Positions 27,285-36,208 of a stretch of DNA of 64,000 nt are shown piece after piece. This DNA is from Oligoflexales bacterium (GTDB taxonomy: Bacteria; Bdellovibrionota_B; Oligoflexia; Oligoflexales; JALZUQ01). Below the pieces are notes generated by a model that was not told the DNA's origin, ran no database searches, and worked only from the letters and a program-made list of their open reading frames with translations. The stretch lies in the NCBI GenBank assembly GCA_023301465.1, contig JALZUQ010000001.1, positions 1-64,000 on the forward strand. The letters run 5' to 3'. Position 1 is the stretch's first letter, and every line of letters starts with the position of its first letter. The position numbers and the translations under genes are program-made.

Positions 27285-28630
27285 AAAACTACCGTACTTT
27301 TATTGTGATGCTTGTGGTGTTGTTCACCATGGCGGGGATTGCCTATTGGGACGATGAGAAAACAGCTCAAGAAAAAACCGAAAAGAAAACGAAAGGGCTC
27401 GTTTCTGTCTTTAAAAAAGAAGACGTCATAAGCATTCAATACAAACGCACACCCAAAGATGGCGAGTTTATTTCAGTTGGAATGGTAAAAAATGGCCTCG
27501 AATGGAAGATGCTTGACCCTTTTGCCGGAACGCCCGCCGACAAAGAAACTATTGACCGGATGCTTAATTCTTTACACACCCTTAAACACTCTGGTGAGGT
27601 TGCACAATCATTAGATAAATGGGGACAATATGAATTAGACAAAAACAATAACCATATTGTTTTAGAGATGAAAGACGGAAGCAAGCAAACCTTTGTTCTT
27701 GGGACAAAATCTCCAGCTGGCTACAACATGTACCTTGGCATCGTTGAAAGCAAAAAAGCTTTTTTTGTTTCTCAAACGGTTGAAGCAACCACTACTAAAA
27801 GTGTCTTCGATTTTCGAAACAAATCCATTGCAAATTTTCAAGTTACAGACCTTATCGAACTAGATTCTTATGGAAAAACCGACAAAGCGTTCAAAGCAAA
27901 GAAAAACACTGACTCTACAGGCTGGATCATTGCAAATAAGACCCACTCTAAGAAAGCTGACGAGTTTGGTATAAAAAACATCGCAATTGCCATAAACAAC
28001 GAAAACGCCGCAGAGATAAAAGACAAGCCAGATCAAAAATTCTTAAAAGCATTCAAAAATGGCGACAAGGTTTCACTAGATTTCACGGACGGCAAAAACC
28101 TTAAGTTTCATTTTGCCAAAATTGGAAACGACTACTGGGTACACGCCCCGAAAGAAAATATTGCATACAAACTCTCTGCTGATTTTGATAAAAAAATCTC
28201 GAAAGAGTTTAATGACTTACGTCAAAAAAGAATTTTCGAAATCAACACTGACGCGGTTACAGAGGTCGTCATAGACTCTGAGCAATATACACTCAAAGAT
28301 AAAAAATGGATTTCTAAAGATGAAGCCTTTGAAAAAACTTTTATTCTTACCTTACTAGCAGATATTAAATATTTAGATGCCACTCATTTCTTTGATAAAA
28401 ACCCGACACTCGCTTCAAACAAACCCAACCATAAACTTCAAATAAAGACTGAAGACAAAACAACGAACATTCATCTTTGGAAAATTGAAAACGATAAAGA
28501 CTCTGTTATCCTTTGGGAAAGCAATACAGATGAGTATTTAAGAACTTCATCTTCTTTGCTCTCTAGTTTGAGTGAGCCAAAAAAGACCGATCACTCCGCC
28601 AAGAAAAATAAAGACACTGATAAACTGTGA
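27281..28630 (+). CDS. DUF4340-like membrane-anchored protein of the Gld-type ABC operon
   Basis: A 449-residue protein with one N-terminal transmembrane segment and a long periplasmic part rich in Lys, Asp and beta-strand patterns. The pattern (GLEWKMLDPFAGTPADKETIDRML, LEMKDGSKQTFVLG, NMYLG) fits DUF4340. I take the start at TTG 27281, which overlaps the previous stop as TTGA and has AGGAG 9 bases upstream. DUF4340 genes are regularly last in GldA/F/G-like operons. The 3' end overlaps convergent lgt by 84 bases, and no terminator is visible. Confidence 0.82.
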   Translation: MKNYRTFIVMLVVLFTMAGIAYWDDEKTAQEKTEKKTKGLVSVFKKEDVISIQYKRTPKDGEFISVGMVKNGLEWKMLDPFAGTPADKETIDRMLNSLHTLKHSGEVAQSLDKWGQYELDKNNNHIVLEMKDGSKQTFVLGTKSPAGYNMYLGIVESKKAFFVSQTVEATTTKSVFDFRNKSIANFQVTDLIELDSYGKTDKAFKAKKNTDSTGWIIANKTHSKKADEFGIKNIAIAINNENAAEIKDKPDQKFLKAFKNGDKVSLDFTDGKNLKFHFAKIGNDYWVHAPKENIAYKLSADFDKKISKEFNDLRQKRIFEINTDAVTEVVIDSEQYTLKDKKWISKDEAFEKTFILTLLADIKYLDATHFFDKNPTLASNKPNHKLQIKTEDKTTNIHLWKIENDKDSVILWESNTDEYLRTSSSLLSSLSEPKKTDHSAKKNKDTDKL

Positions 28631-29338
28631 AGTTGATAACGATTCCGAGACGACCCAACCGCGGTCGTCTCCTCTAAAATACTCAAGAATAAACCTACCC
28701 ACTCCATAGTAAATAAACGCTAAAAAACAGACCGTGCCAGCATCTAATTTCTTTAGAGACCAAAGAAAAGCTGCTACAAATAACCACACATATGTCGTTT
28801 CCATAAGTTGTACAGGATACCGTATGACTTGATTCATACCGTCTTTTAACACGGGAAAAGACACCCCCCAAAAAGGATCTCCGTTAATAATTGGTTTCCC
28901 AAAGTCGTCACCGTTTAAAAAGCACCCTATTCTACCTATCCCTAAGGCCAAAAAACAAGCAACAACAATAACATCACCTACACTGAGCCAGTTTCTTTTG
29001 TGGACAAACAAATATAGAAACCCACAAAAACCGGCCGCTAAAAACCCACCATAAAATGTCATTGGACCGAGTTGAAATAACCCAAATAAAAAACCTTGAG
29101 GGTCATGTAAGTGGGGTTGCTCCACCAAGATAGAGAGTGCTCTTGCACCAAAATACCCAGCAACGTAACAAATCAAAAAAAGTTTTTTAACCTGATCGAA
29201 ACTAAGTCCCATTTTTTTTCTAAAGCGTTGCAAGAAAAAGTAAGCCGATACCCCCCCTAAAGCAAAACAAACATGCCATGCGGGAATCACTAAGGAACCA
29301 TATTGAAATAAAATAGGGTGCATGTTTCTATAATACAT
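28547..29338 (-). CDS. lgt: Prolipoprotein diacylglyceryl transferase
   Basis: Transfers diacylglycerol from phosphatidylglycerol to the lipobox cysteine of prolipoproteins, at the inner membrane. A 263-residue, roughly seven-helix protein with the Lgt signature GRIGCFLNGDDFGKP and the later GVGRFILEYFRGD. AGAG precedes ATG 29338; an ATG five codons later (MHPILF) is also possible. It serves the several lipoproteins in this window. Its 3' end runs 84 bases antisense into the DUF4340 gene. Confidence 0.94.
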   Translation of the reverse strand: MYYRNMHPILFQYGSLVIPAWHVCFALGGVSAYFFLQRFRKKMGLSFDQVKKLFLICYVAGYFGARALSILVEQPHLHDPQGFLFGLFQLGPMTFYGGFLAAGFCGFLYLFVHKRNWLSVGDVIVVACFLALGIGRIGCFLNGDDFGKPIINGDPFWGVSFPVLKDGMNQVIRYPVQLMETTYVWLFVAAFLWSLKKLDAGTVCFLAFIYYGVGRFILEYFRGDDRGWVVSESLSTSQFISVFIFLGGVIGLFWLTQTREQRR

Positions 29339-29492
29339 AGAATCTCTAAAAAAAACTTTGTTTTTTATTACAAGGGCTTACACAGCTGCATTCACTTTTA
29401 AACCCCTGTTTAATTAGTGGACAAACCTAGTAGGTCAGACTAATATCTGCTTTCGAGTTTTGGTTATTTCTACGCAACTGAGGAGTTTTTAG

Positions 29493-30500
29493 ATGAACCA
29501 CAAAATTGCTGTTTTAGGGGCCGGTTCCTTTGGTACATGCCTTGGAAACCAACTAGCCAAAAACGGCCATGAAGTCATGATGTTTGCAAGAAACGAAAAA
29601 GTTGTCCACAGCATTAACAACAATCATACAAATGACAAATACTTCCCAGAAATTATTTTAAATCAAAATTTATCAGCAGATTCAAACTTTAATGACATCT
29701 CACAATATGAGCATATTGTCATTGCTGTCCCAACCCAACACATGAGATCAGCACTCAAGAATATTCCAAGCCTGAAAGATAAATACGTTACGGTTGCGGC
29801 AAAAGGAATTGAAATAGGATCACTAAAGTTTCCTATGGAAATTATCTCCGAAGTACACCCTGAGGTTTCTAAAGATGATATTGCCGTCTTATCGGGGCCT
29901 AGCTTTGCTATCGAAGTCCTTGAGGGGACTCCCACAGCGGTTAGTATCGCTAGTAAAAACCCAGAGCCCGCTAAACGAACGCAAGACCTTTTTCATGCAC
30001 CTCACTTTAGAGCTTACATCAGCAATGACCCTCTTGGCCTAGAAGTTTGTGGAGCACTTAAAAATGTCATCGCCATTGCCGCAGGAGCTTGTAACGGTTT
30101 TAAATTTGGAAAAAACTCTCATGCAGCCCTTGTGACAAGAGGGCTAGGTGAAATCATAGCCATTGGATCTAAACTAGGAGCTAAACCTGAAACTTTCTTT
30201 TCTCTAGGCGGTGTTGGAGATTTGTTTCTTACTTGTAGTTCAGAAAAAAGCCGAAACTACCGCGTCGGCCTTGGCCTTGCTGCTGGTTTAACAAAAGAAC
30301 AAATCATTGAAAAAACAAAGACTACAGCAGAAGGCATTCCAACTACAAAGTCGGCTTTCTCCTTATCTAAAAAGCTGGGCTTAAAATCCACAATTATTGC
30401 TAGTTTATATGGCGTATTATACGAACAAAACAATATTGCGGAGTCAGTGCGAAACTTACTTAGTTCTGAAGCATCCGAGGAGTTTGCAAACAGAGTATGA
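29493..30500 (+). CDS. gpsA: Glycerol-3-phosphate dehydrogenase [NAD(P)+]
   Basis: Makes sn-glycerol 3-phosphate from dihydroxyacetone phosphate for phospholipid synthesis. 335 residues, with the dinucleotide-binding GAGSFGTCLG near 9-18, AAKGIE, the GPSFA motif, and GACNGFKFGKNSHAAL with catalytic lysine ahead in LKNVIAIAAG. GAGG lies before the ATG. The stop overlaps the mfd start as ATGA, so the two are translationally coupled, an uncommon pairing. Confidence 0.96.
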   Translation: MNHKIAVLGAGSFGTCLGNQLAKNGHEVMMFARNEKVVHSINNNHTNDKYFPEIILNQNLSADSNFNDISQYEHIVIAVPTQHMRSALKNIPSLKDKYVTVAAKGIEIGSLKFPMEIISEVHPEVSKDDIAVLSGPSFAIEVLEGTPTAVSIASKNPEPAKRTQDLFHAPHFRAYISNDPLGLEVCGALKNVIAIAAGACNGFKFGKNSHAALVTRGLGEIIAIGSKLGAKPETFFSLGGVGDLFLTCSSEKSRNYRVGLGLAAGLTKEQIIEKTKTTAEGIPTTKSAFSLSKKLGLKSTIIASLYGVLYEQNNIAESVRNLLSSEASEEFANRV

Positions 30501-33500
30501 AAAAAACTCTTTCGATTGGAAATCTTACTGACGAAATCATTTCTGATGACGGGCAAAATCTTGCGATCAACTTTACAAATGAAGCCAGCGAAGACTTGTT
30601 CATTACTGACTTGGTTCAAAAAAATCATTTTAAAAAAATATTCTATATAAGTCACAACTCAAAAAAACTACGACAAAAAATCTCTATACTAGAATCTCTT
30701 ACTTTTCAAAATAGTTCAGATTTTGAAATCACCAGCCTCCCCAATGTGGCTCGCTGGGGAAGAGACAAATACATCCAACTAAACAATACCCTGTATCAGC
30801 GTATGCGTTGTCTTTTCCATCTTTCGAACTCGAATAGAACTCAAATTGTTTTCAGTGGACTAGAAAGCTTGTTACATCCAACCATCAGCATTCACGACAT
30901 AGAAAAAGACACTCTGTCACTAAAAAAAGGCCTTTCATTAAACCCCGATTCTCTCACTGAAAAGCTTTTAGAGCTTGGGTATAAACACTCGGAACGCGTT
31001 CATGAGATAGGGTATTTTACAAGTAGAGGTTCTATTTTTGATATTTTTTGCCCCGTCTATGATGTTCCGTTAAGAATTGACCTCTTTGAAGATAAGGTTC
31101 AGTCCATGAGGTTTTATGACCCTGGCACACAAAAATCGAGCCGGCATATTGAAGAGGCATCATTAACCCCTGTTACAGAGTTTCAAAGACTTTACTCTAA
31201 AGATCAAACTGTGATTCAAAAAACATATGATTTTTTACTTCACTCTGACTTCGACTCCACCGAAGTTGATAGTATCAACCGGTCATTTAATGAGGGTCGA
31301 AGTTTTCCGGGGATCGAAAGTTTTTTACCTGTTGTGCACCCCGTTGAAAATATTCTTCAAGGGCTTCAAGATAGCCGCTGTCTATTTATTTTTGAAAAAG
31401 GTTTAGATTTTCATTTTGGAGAACATCAAAACCGACTAGATCACTATAAACGCCTACACGATTCCGACATCTCTGATGGTAAATTGTCTTTTGACCCACA
31501 CAAAACTTTTTTAGCTGAATTGAACACTCACAAACACCCAAGAGTTTTTGTGAATGACCCTTTCTGCAACCCAGATAATACTATTCAACTTGATGACACC
31601 ACACTTTATGGAGAAACTACCGAGCAAGGCGGGTGGTTTAATCATATTTGTCAATCTCACAAGACTACTAAGTACCTTCTACTTTCGCCCACTGACGAGG
31701 GTATCAAAAGAATTGAAAATATTTTTCAAAACAGAGACATACCCACAGAGCGGCATCCTTGGTTTGAAACCTCCATGCTTTACGGAAATTTTCCTGACGG
31801 AAAAGTACACATGGCCATGGGGAATCTTGATGGCTACCACTTTTTAAAGGGCTTAGGGTTTTGTGTGATGGGAGAGTCTGCCCTATTTGGAAAGTCTTCT
31901 AGCTTTCTCAAGAGACGTCGTAAAAACTCTAAAGCAAAAAACTTTATCAGCTCTTTTTCTGCACTTGAGATTCAAGATCTTGTTATTCACTCTTTATATG
32001 GTCTAGGAAGATATGCTGGGTTAAAAAAATTAAAGCTTACGGGCGTTGAATCTGACTTCCTGCAAATTGAATATGCAGGAAATGACAAAATCTATATCCC
32101 CGTTGACAGGCTGAACCTTCTTCAAAAATACGCCAGCGGATCTGACAAACCCTTTGCCAAGCTTGATAAGCTCGGGTCTGAACAATGGAACAAGCGAAAA
32201 TCTAAAGTAAAAAAAGAGGTAAAAGAACTAGCCGAGAAACTCCTGAAGATTCAAGCAAAAAGAGCCTCTTCTCGACCAAACATCTACCAAGAAAAAAGTG
32301 AAGACTATTTCCGCTTTGAATCTCTCTTCCCCTACTCTGAAACTGAAGATCAACTTCTTGCCATTGATGCTATTCAAAATGATCTGTCCAGCGGAAAAAT
32401 GATGGACCGACTTATTTGTGGGGATGTTGGCTTTGGCAAAACTGAAGTTGCTATGCGAGCTTGTTTTAGGGCTGTCAAAAACCTTACTCAAGTTATTGTG
32501 CTTTGCCCCACGACCGTTCTTTGTTTTCAACATTTTAGAACATTTGCTTCTAGAATGCAGCCGTTTGGTATTCGAGTAAGACAAGTAAACCGTTTTGTTC
32601 CAAAGAAGACCATACTAGAGACCCTTGATGAATTTTCAAAAGGTCATGTGGATATTTTAATTGGGACTCATAGAGCTCTTTCTAAAGATGTCACCCCATC
32701 AAAGCTTGGGATGATCGTCGTTGATGAAGAACAACGTTTTGGAGTTACTCACAAAGAAAAACTAAAAGAAATGCGGGCTAATGCGGATATGCTGACCCTC
32801 ACCGCAACCCCTATCCCAAGAACTCTCCATATGGCAATGGCTGGGCTTAAAGATATATCCATTCTAGCAACACCCCCAAAAGACCGTTTGCCTATCAAGA
32901 CTTACGTGAGTAGTTATGATGAGTCTCTTATAAAAGAAGCTATTGAGTTTGAGGTTTCTAGAAGCGGGCAAGTTTTCTTTTTACACAATAAAGTAGCGGA
33001 TATTAGTCAAGTTGCTGGTAGTCTACAATCACTTTTGCCAAATATTAGTGTGCGATTTGCACATGGACAAATGACAGAAAAACAGCTGGAATCTGTCATT
33101 GTTGATTTTATGGATCAAAAGTTTTCGGTTCTTGTATGTACCACCATTATCGAATCCGGCATTGATATGCCAAACGTCAATACTATTATCGTCAACAACG
33201 CTGAGAAGCTTGGTCTTGCTCAAATGTACCAAATCAAAGGCCGAGTCGGAAGATCTGAAAGACAATCATATGCATACCTTATTACCAAAGACCGCAAACA
33301 CCTTAGCGAAGTAGCCATCAAACGGCTCAACACCATTGTTGCAAATCAACATTTAGGGGCCGGGTTTCAAATTGCTAGCCAAGACTTAGAAATTCGAGGC
33401 TCTGGAAGCCTTTTAGGAGATAAACAATCTGGGCAAATGAAAGACATTGGTGTAGAAATGTATTCTCGATTACTCGAAGAAGCCATCCAAGAACTAAAAG

Positions 33501-33988
33501 GCGAAGAGCCCGAGAACAAAGAGCTAGACCCAGAGATAAAACTTCCAATCGCCGTGTCTATTCCTGAAAACTTTATTCACCTTGAGTCAGAACGCATTGC
33601 CCTTTACCGCCGTTACTTTTCTATTGAAAATTATTTAGAGTTAGAAAAAATAAACGAAGACCTGATAGATCGTTACGGCATATTGCCACCAGCTATTTCA
33701 AGATTAAATCAACTCGCAAAAATTAAATTTTTACTAAAAATTCTTTCTGGTAAGACCATTACTTGGAGTGAAAAAGCCGGTGCAACTATTCAATTTGACG
33801 GGGTTTCTGAAACTATTATCGACCGGATGATTCAGGCTGTTCACAAACACCCAAATATTTATCAATTATCTCCGGATTATAGATTGTTCGTCAAAAATCA
33901 GGCAAAATATAATAACGGGCATTCTGGCCAAATGGACCTGATGAATGATATCATTAAAGCTATTGAACCTTTCGCTATTGGATCTTAG
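30497..33988 (+). CDS. mfd: Transcription-repair coupling factor Mfd
   Basis: An 1163-residue DNA translocase that releases stalled RNA polymerase and recruits nucleotide excision repair. The UvrB-like homology region spans about 1-440. The RNA polymerase-interaction domain follows around HSLYGLGRYAGLKKL. The RecG-like motor has GDVGFGKTEVAMRA near 640, VVDEEQRFG near 740, TATPIPRTL, and the TRG-type segment with LGLAQMYQIKGRVGRS. The C-terminal domain is complete. It overlaps gpsA by 4 bases and is followed at once by a peptidyl-prolyl isomerase gene (TAG then ATG). Confidence 0.97.
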   Translation: MKKTLSIGNLTDEIISDDGQNLAINFTNEASEDLFITDLVQKNHFKKIFYISHNSKKLRQKISILESLTFQNSSDFEITSLPNVARWGRDKYIQLNNTLYQRMRCLFHLSNSNRTQIVFSGLESLLHPTISIHDIEKDTLSLKKGLSLNPDSLTEKLLELGYKHSERVHEIGYFTSRGSIFDIFCPVYDVPLRIDLFEDKVQSMRFYDPGTQKSSRHIEEASLTPVTEFQRLYSKDQTVIQKTYDFLLHSDFDSTEVDSINRSFNEGRSFPGIESFLPVVHPVENILQGLQDSRCLFIFEKGLDFHFGEHQNRLDHYKRLHDSDISDGKLSFDPHKTFLAELNTHKHPRVFVNDPFCNPDNTIQLDDTTLYGETTEQGGWFNHICQSHKTTKYLLLSPTDEGIKRIENIFQNRDIPTERHPWFETSMLYGNFPDGKVHMAMGNLDGYHFLKGLGFCVMGESALFGKSSSFLKRRRKNSKAKNFISSFSALEIQDLVIHSLYGLGRYAGLKKLKLTGVESDFLQIEYAGNDKIYIPVDRLNLLQKYASGSDKPFAKLDKLGSEQWNKRKSKVKKEVKELAEKLLKIQAKRASSRPNIYQEKSEDYFRFESLFPYSETEDQLLAIDAIQNDLSSGKMMDRLICGDVGFGKTEVAMRACFRAVKNLTQVIVLCPTTVLCFQHFRTFASRMQPFGIRVRQVNRFVPKKTILETLDEFSKGHVDILIGTHRALSKDVTPSKLGMIVVDEEQRFGVTHKEKLKEMRANADMLTLTATPIPRTLHMAMAGLKDISILATPPKDRLPIKTYVSSYDESLIKEAIEFEVSRSGQVFFLHNKVADISQVAGSLQSLLPNISVRFAHGQMTEKQLESVIVDFMDQKFSVLVCTTIIESGIDMPNVNTIIVNNAEKLGLAQMYQIKGRVGRSERQSYAYLITKDRKHLSEVAIKRLNTIVANQHLGAGFQIASQDLEIRGSGSLLGDKQSGQMKDIGVEMYSRLLEEAIQELKGEEPENKELDPEIKLPIAVSIPENFIHLESERIALYRRYFSIENYLELEKINEDLIDRYGILPPAISRLNQLAKIKFLLKILSGKTITWSEKAGATIQFDGVSETIIDRMIQAVHKHPNIYQLSPDYRLFVKNQAKYNNGHSGQMDLMNDIIKAIEPFAIGS

Positions 33989-34879
33989 ATGCAAGTCTCT
34001 CTAAAATTATCTCTACTGTTTATTTCTTTGAGTGCTTCTGTTCATGGAGTTGCCAAAGAACCCACGACATTTATCAGAATTGATGGAGATGATATTCGCT
34101 CTGCTCATATAGATGCAGAAATGAATAATTTAGAATCTCAACTGGAGGGTCTTGCTAAAAAAGAAAAGAGCAAAGCCTTAAGAGCACTTCGAAAAGAAGC
34201 CCTGAAACAAATCATTGAACGTAAAAGCATGGTAAACCATTTAAAACATTCTTCTAAAACTAAAAAAGATTTCATCTCTGAACTCAGCCAATGCGTAGCA
34301 ACAAACAAAAAAGCGAAGCTTGATCTTCAGCACCAAAGCCTAAAAAAATGTGAAGAAAAGTTTATACGCTCACATTTTCACCACCTAAAAATGCATAGTT
34401 TCATTATTACGGATGGAGACATCAGACGTAAATACGAAAAAAACAAAACCCTCTTTAAAACGCCAAAGAAAGTAATGATTCGTCATATTTTATTTGCAAC
34501 GTATGAACGAGCAAGATCCATCTACTACAAGCTAAAGCCCAGCAATTTTGAATCCTACGCAGAGATGTATTCTATTGCAGCAGAAGCAAACAGCGGTGGC
34601 TTAATGGGGCCGTTCGCAAAAGGTAGTGTTCCAGATGTGTTTAACCAATGCTTTGAATTGCCAACCAAGGGCATTAGCAAAATTATCCGCTCAGAGTATG
34701 GGTTTCATGTCTTTATGGTCATCAAGAAATATCCCGCCTCCCAACAAAGCTTAGAAGAAGTTTCATTTAAAATAGAAAACCAAATGCGTGACATCATGTC
34801 CGAAAAGGCTTACGAAGAAACACTCACCATTGCTATGAAGAGAGTTCAAAAAACAAGCAAGCCAACAACCTCAAAATAA
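33989..34879 (+). CDS. Parvulin-type peptidyl-prolyl cis-trans isomerase, secreted
   Basis: A 296-residue predicted periplasmic foldase. It has a signal peptide (about 1-22), a helical SurA-N-like region rich in Lys and Leu, and a C-terminal parvulin domain: VMIRHILFATYERA, a SGGLMGPFAKGSVP loop, and the YGFHVFMVIKK end. It starts on the base after the mfd stop. Another parvulin gene lies 3.8 kb downstream, with the HAD/A1-like pair between. Such proteins assist folding of outer-membrane or secreted proteins. Confidence 0.85.
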   Translation: MQVSLKLSLLFISLSASVHGVAKEPTTFIRIDGDDIRSAHIDAEMNNLESQLEGLAKKEKSKALRALRKEALKQIIERKSMVNHLKHSSKTKKDFISELSQCVATNKKAKLDLQHQSLKKCEEKFIRSHFHHLKMHSFIITDGDIRRKYEKNKTLFKTPKKVMIRHILFATYERARSIYYKLKPSNFESYAEMYSIAAEANSGGLMGPFAKGSVPDVFNQCFELPTKGISKIIRSEYGFHVFMVIKKYPASQQSLEEVSFKIENQMRDIMSEKAYEETLTIAMKRVQKTSKPTTSK

Positions 34880-34981
34880 ACACGTCGCATTTTTAGACTA
34901 AAGCATAATAAAATTTTACATTTTACCAAAAATTACCTAGCCTTAATTTGAAAACATCAATCATTTTAATTGGGGTGCTAT

Positions 34982-36205
34982 ATGCCAAAGGTATATTTGT
35001 TTGCGACACAAGCCTTACTAGTTGTGCTTTTTCCGGCTTTTCTATTTAATTCTGTTGCTCTTACAGCCCAAGAGTCCATTTCTATGATTTACACTGATTT
35101 TGATGAAACTTTTACAAACACCCACAGCCCAGAAGAACAAATTGGCGGGGAAATAGAGGGGGTTTACCAAACTTTTTACCGACTTTTTCGCGTCCAAAAA
35201 ACTGATCTTTTACCTCGTGACCCCTCATCAAAAGAAAAAGTTTTACTTGAAAGCTTGCCTCAACATGTCGATATTCCATTGGCCGAATATCGAAAGCTAC
35301 AAGAGTACTTTGCAAAGTCAGCCAACAATGCAGGAACTAGTTTTGAGCAATTTACCCTAAAAAGCGGTATCACTATTTACCCGAGCTTATACTACTTGGA
35401 TCATAACTTTTCTTATGAGCCTTTTCGAAGCAACTCAAGCACAAATAACCTTTTAGAAATCTATAAAAAAAGTGCCGCTGCCATGAGCGACTTAGACCCA
35501 AAAAAATACAGTATGTTCGGTATTGCGTACCCTATTGTTATCTTGAGCATGATCCCTAACCCTGTTAACCCTGAGGTACCTCTTATTCTCAGCAAAATTG
35601 AAACGGCTGGTGGGTTTGCAAAACATCATGTTCAGGAATTTTTTGCATACCTTGCGAAAACACATGGCATTAAAGACCACCACGAACCCCACTGGGACTC
35701 TTTAGCCCTCTCCGAACACAGCGAACTAAGTCACTATCAAATTCTTGCCGAAGAAAAATGGAATAAAATTAAAGAGGCTTTAGATGACTTAGAAAAAACC
35801 CCCATCGGAGCAGACGCCATTCAGAGAAGACATCCTTATGACCCATCTTTAAAGGCACGCCTTCACTACTTTGCTTTTGAAGAAGACAATCCAAGTGTCT
35901 ACAATCACCTTGTAGATATTATTCGTCGTAGTGTTGCCAATCAACAGTACAGAAATATCAAGGTTGGCTTAATGTGTAGTGCTACCAGAGAAGACTGGGA
36001 TAAGCTCATTAAACCAAGAAACGCCCTTGGGGGACTGTTTAGAAACACCATTTTCATACCTGATGGAACCACAAGAGAAATGACTAAAGAAGAGTTCCTT
36101 GGTGAACCCCTTGTTTACAAAGATACCAAGGATCAAAAACAATTTGAAAAAGAAATACAAAAAAAATTTAAACCTAGCTGTCAACTAGCATTTGGACTGG
36201 AGTAA
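34982..36205 (+). CDS. Secreted HAD-like phosphatase, partner of the A1-like protein
   Basis: A 407-residue protein I cannot assign to a named family. A signal peptide (about 1-29, cut near ALTA) is followed at once by IYTDFDETFTNT, the HAD motif I (Asp39-x-Asp41-x-Thr). A later LMCSAT could be motif II, with basic residues downstream, and FIPDGT near the end fits a motif IV region. ATG 34982 with GGGGTG upstream is preferred to an in-frame TTG four codons earlier. The next gene, an A1-like metallophosphoesterase, begins 3 bases after the stop, with its ribosome-binding site inside this gene. I infer a periplasmic or secreted phosphatase acting with that protein. Confidence 0.65.
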   Translation: MPKVYLFATQALLVVLFPAFLFNSVALTAQESISMIYTDFDETFTNTHSPEEQIGGEIEGVYQTFYRLFRVQKTDLLPRDPSSKEKVLLESLPQHVDIPLAEYRKLQEYFAKSANNAGTSFEQFTLKSGITIYPSLYYLDHNFSYEPFRSNSSTNNLLEIYKKSAAAMSDLDPKKYSMFGIAYPIVILSMIPNPVNPEVPLILSKIETAGGFAKHHVQEFFAYLAKTHGIKDHHEPHWDSLALSEHSELSHYQILAEEKWNKIKEALDDLEKTPIGADAIQRRHPYDPSLKARLHYFAFEEDNPSVYNHLVDIIRRSVANQQYRNIKVGLMCSATREDWDKLIKPRNALGGLFRNTIFIPDGTTREMTKEEFLGEPLVYKDTKDQKQFEKEIQKKFKPSCQLAFGLE

Positions 36206-36208
36206 GTC

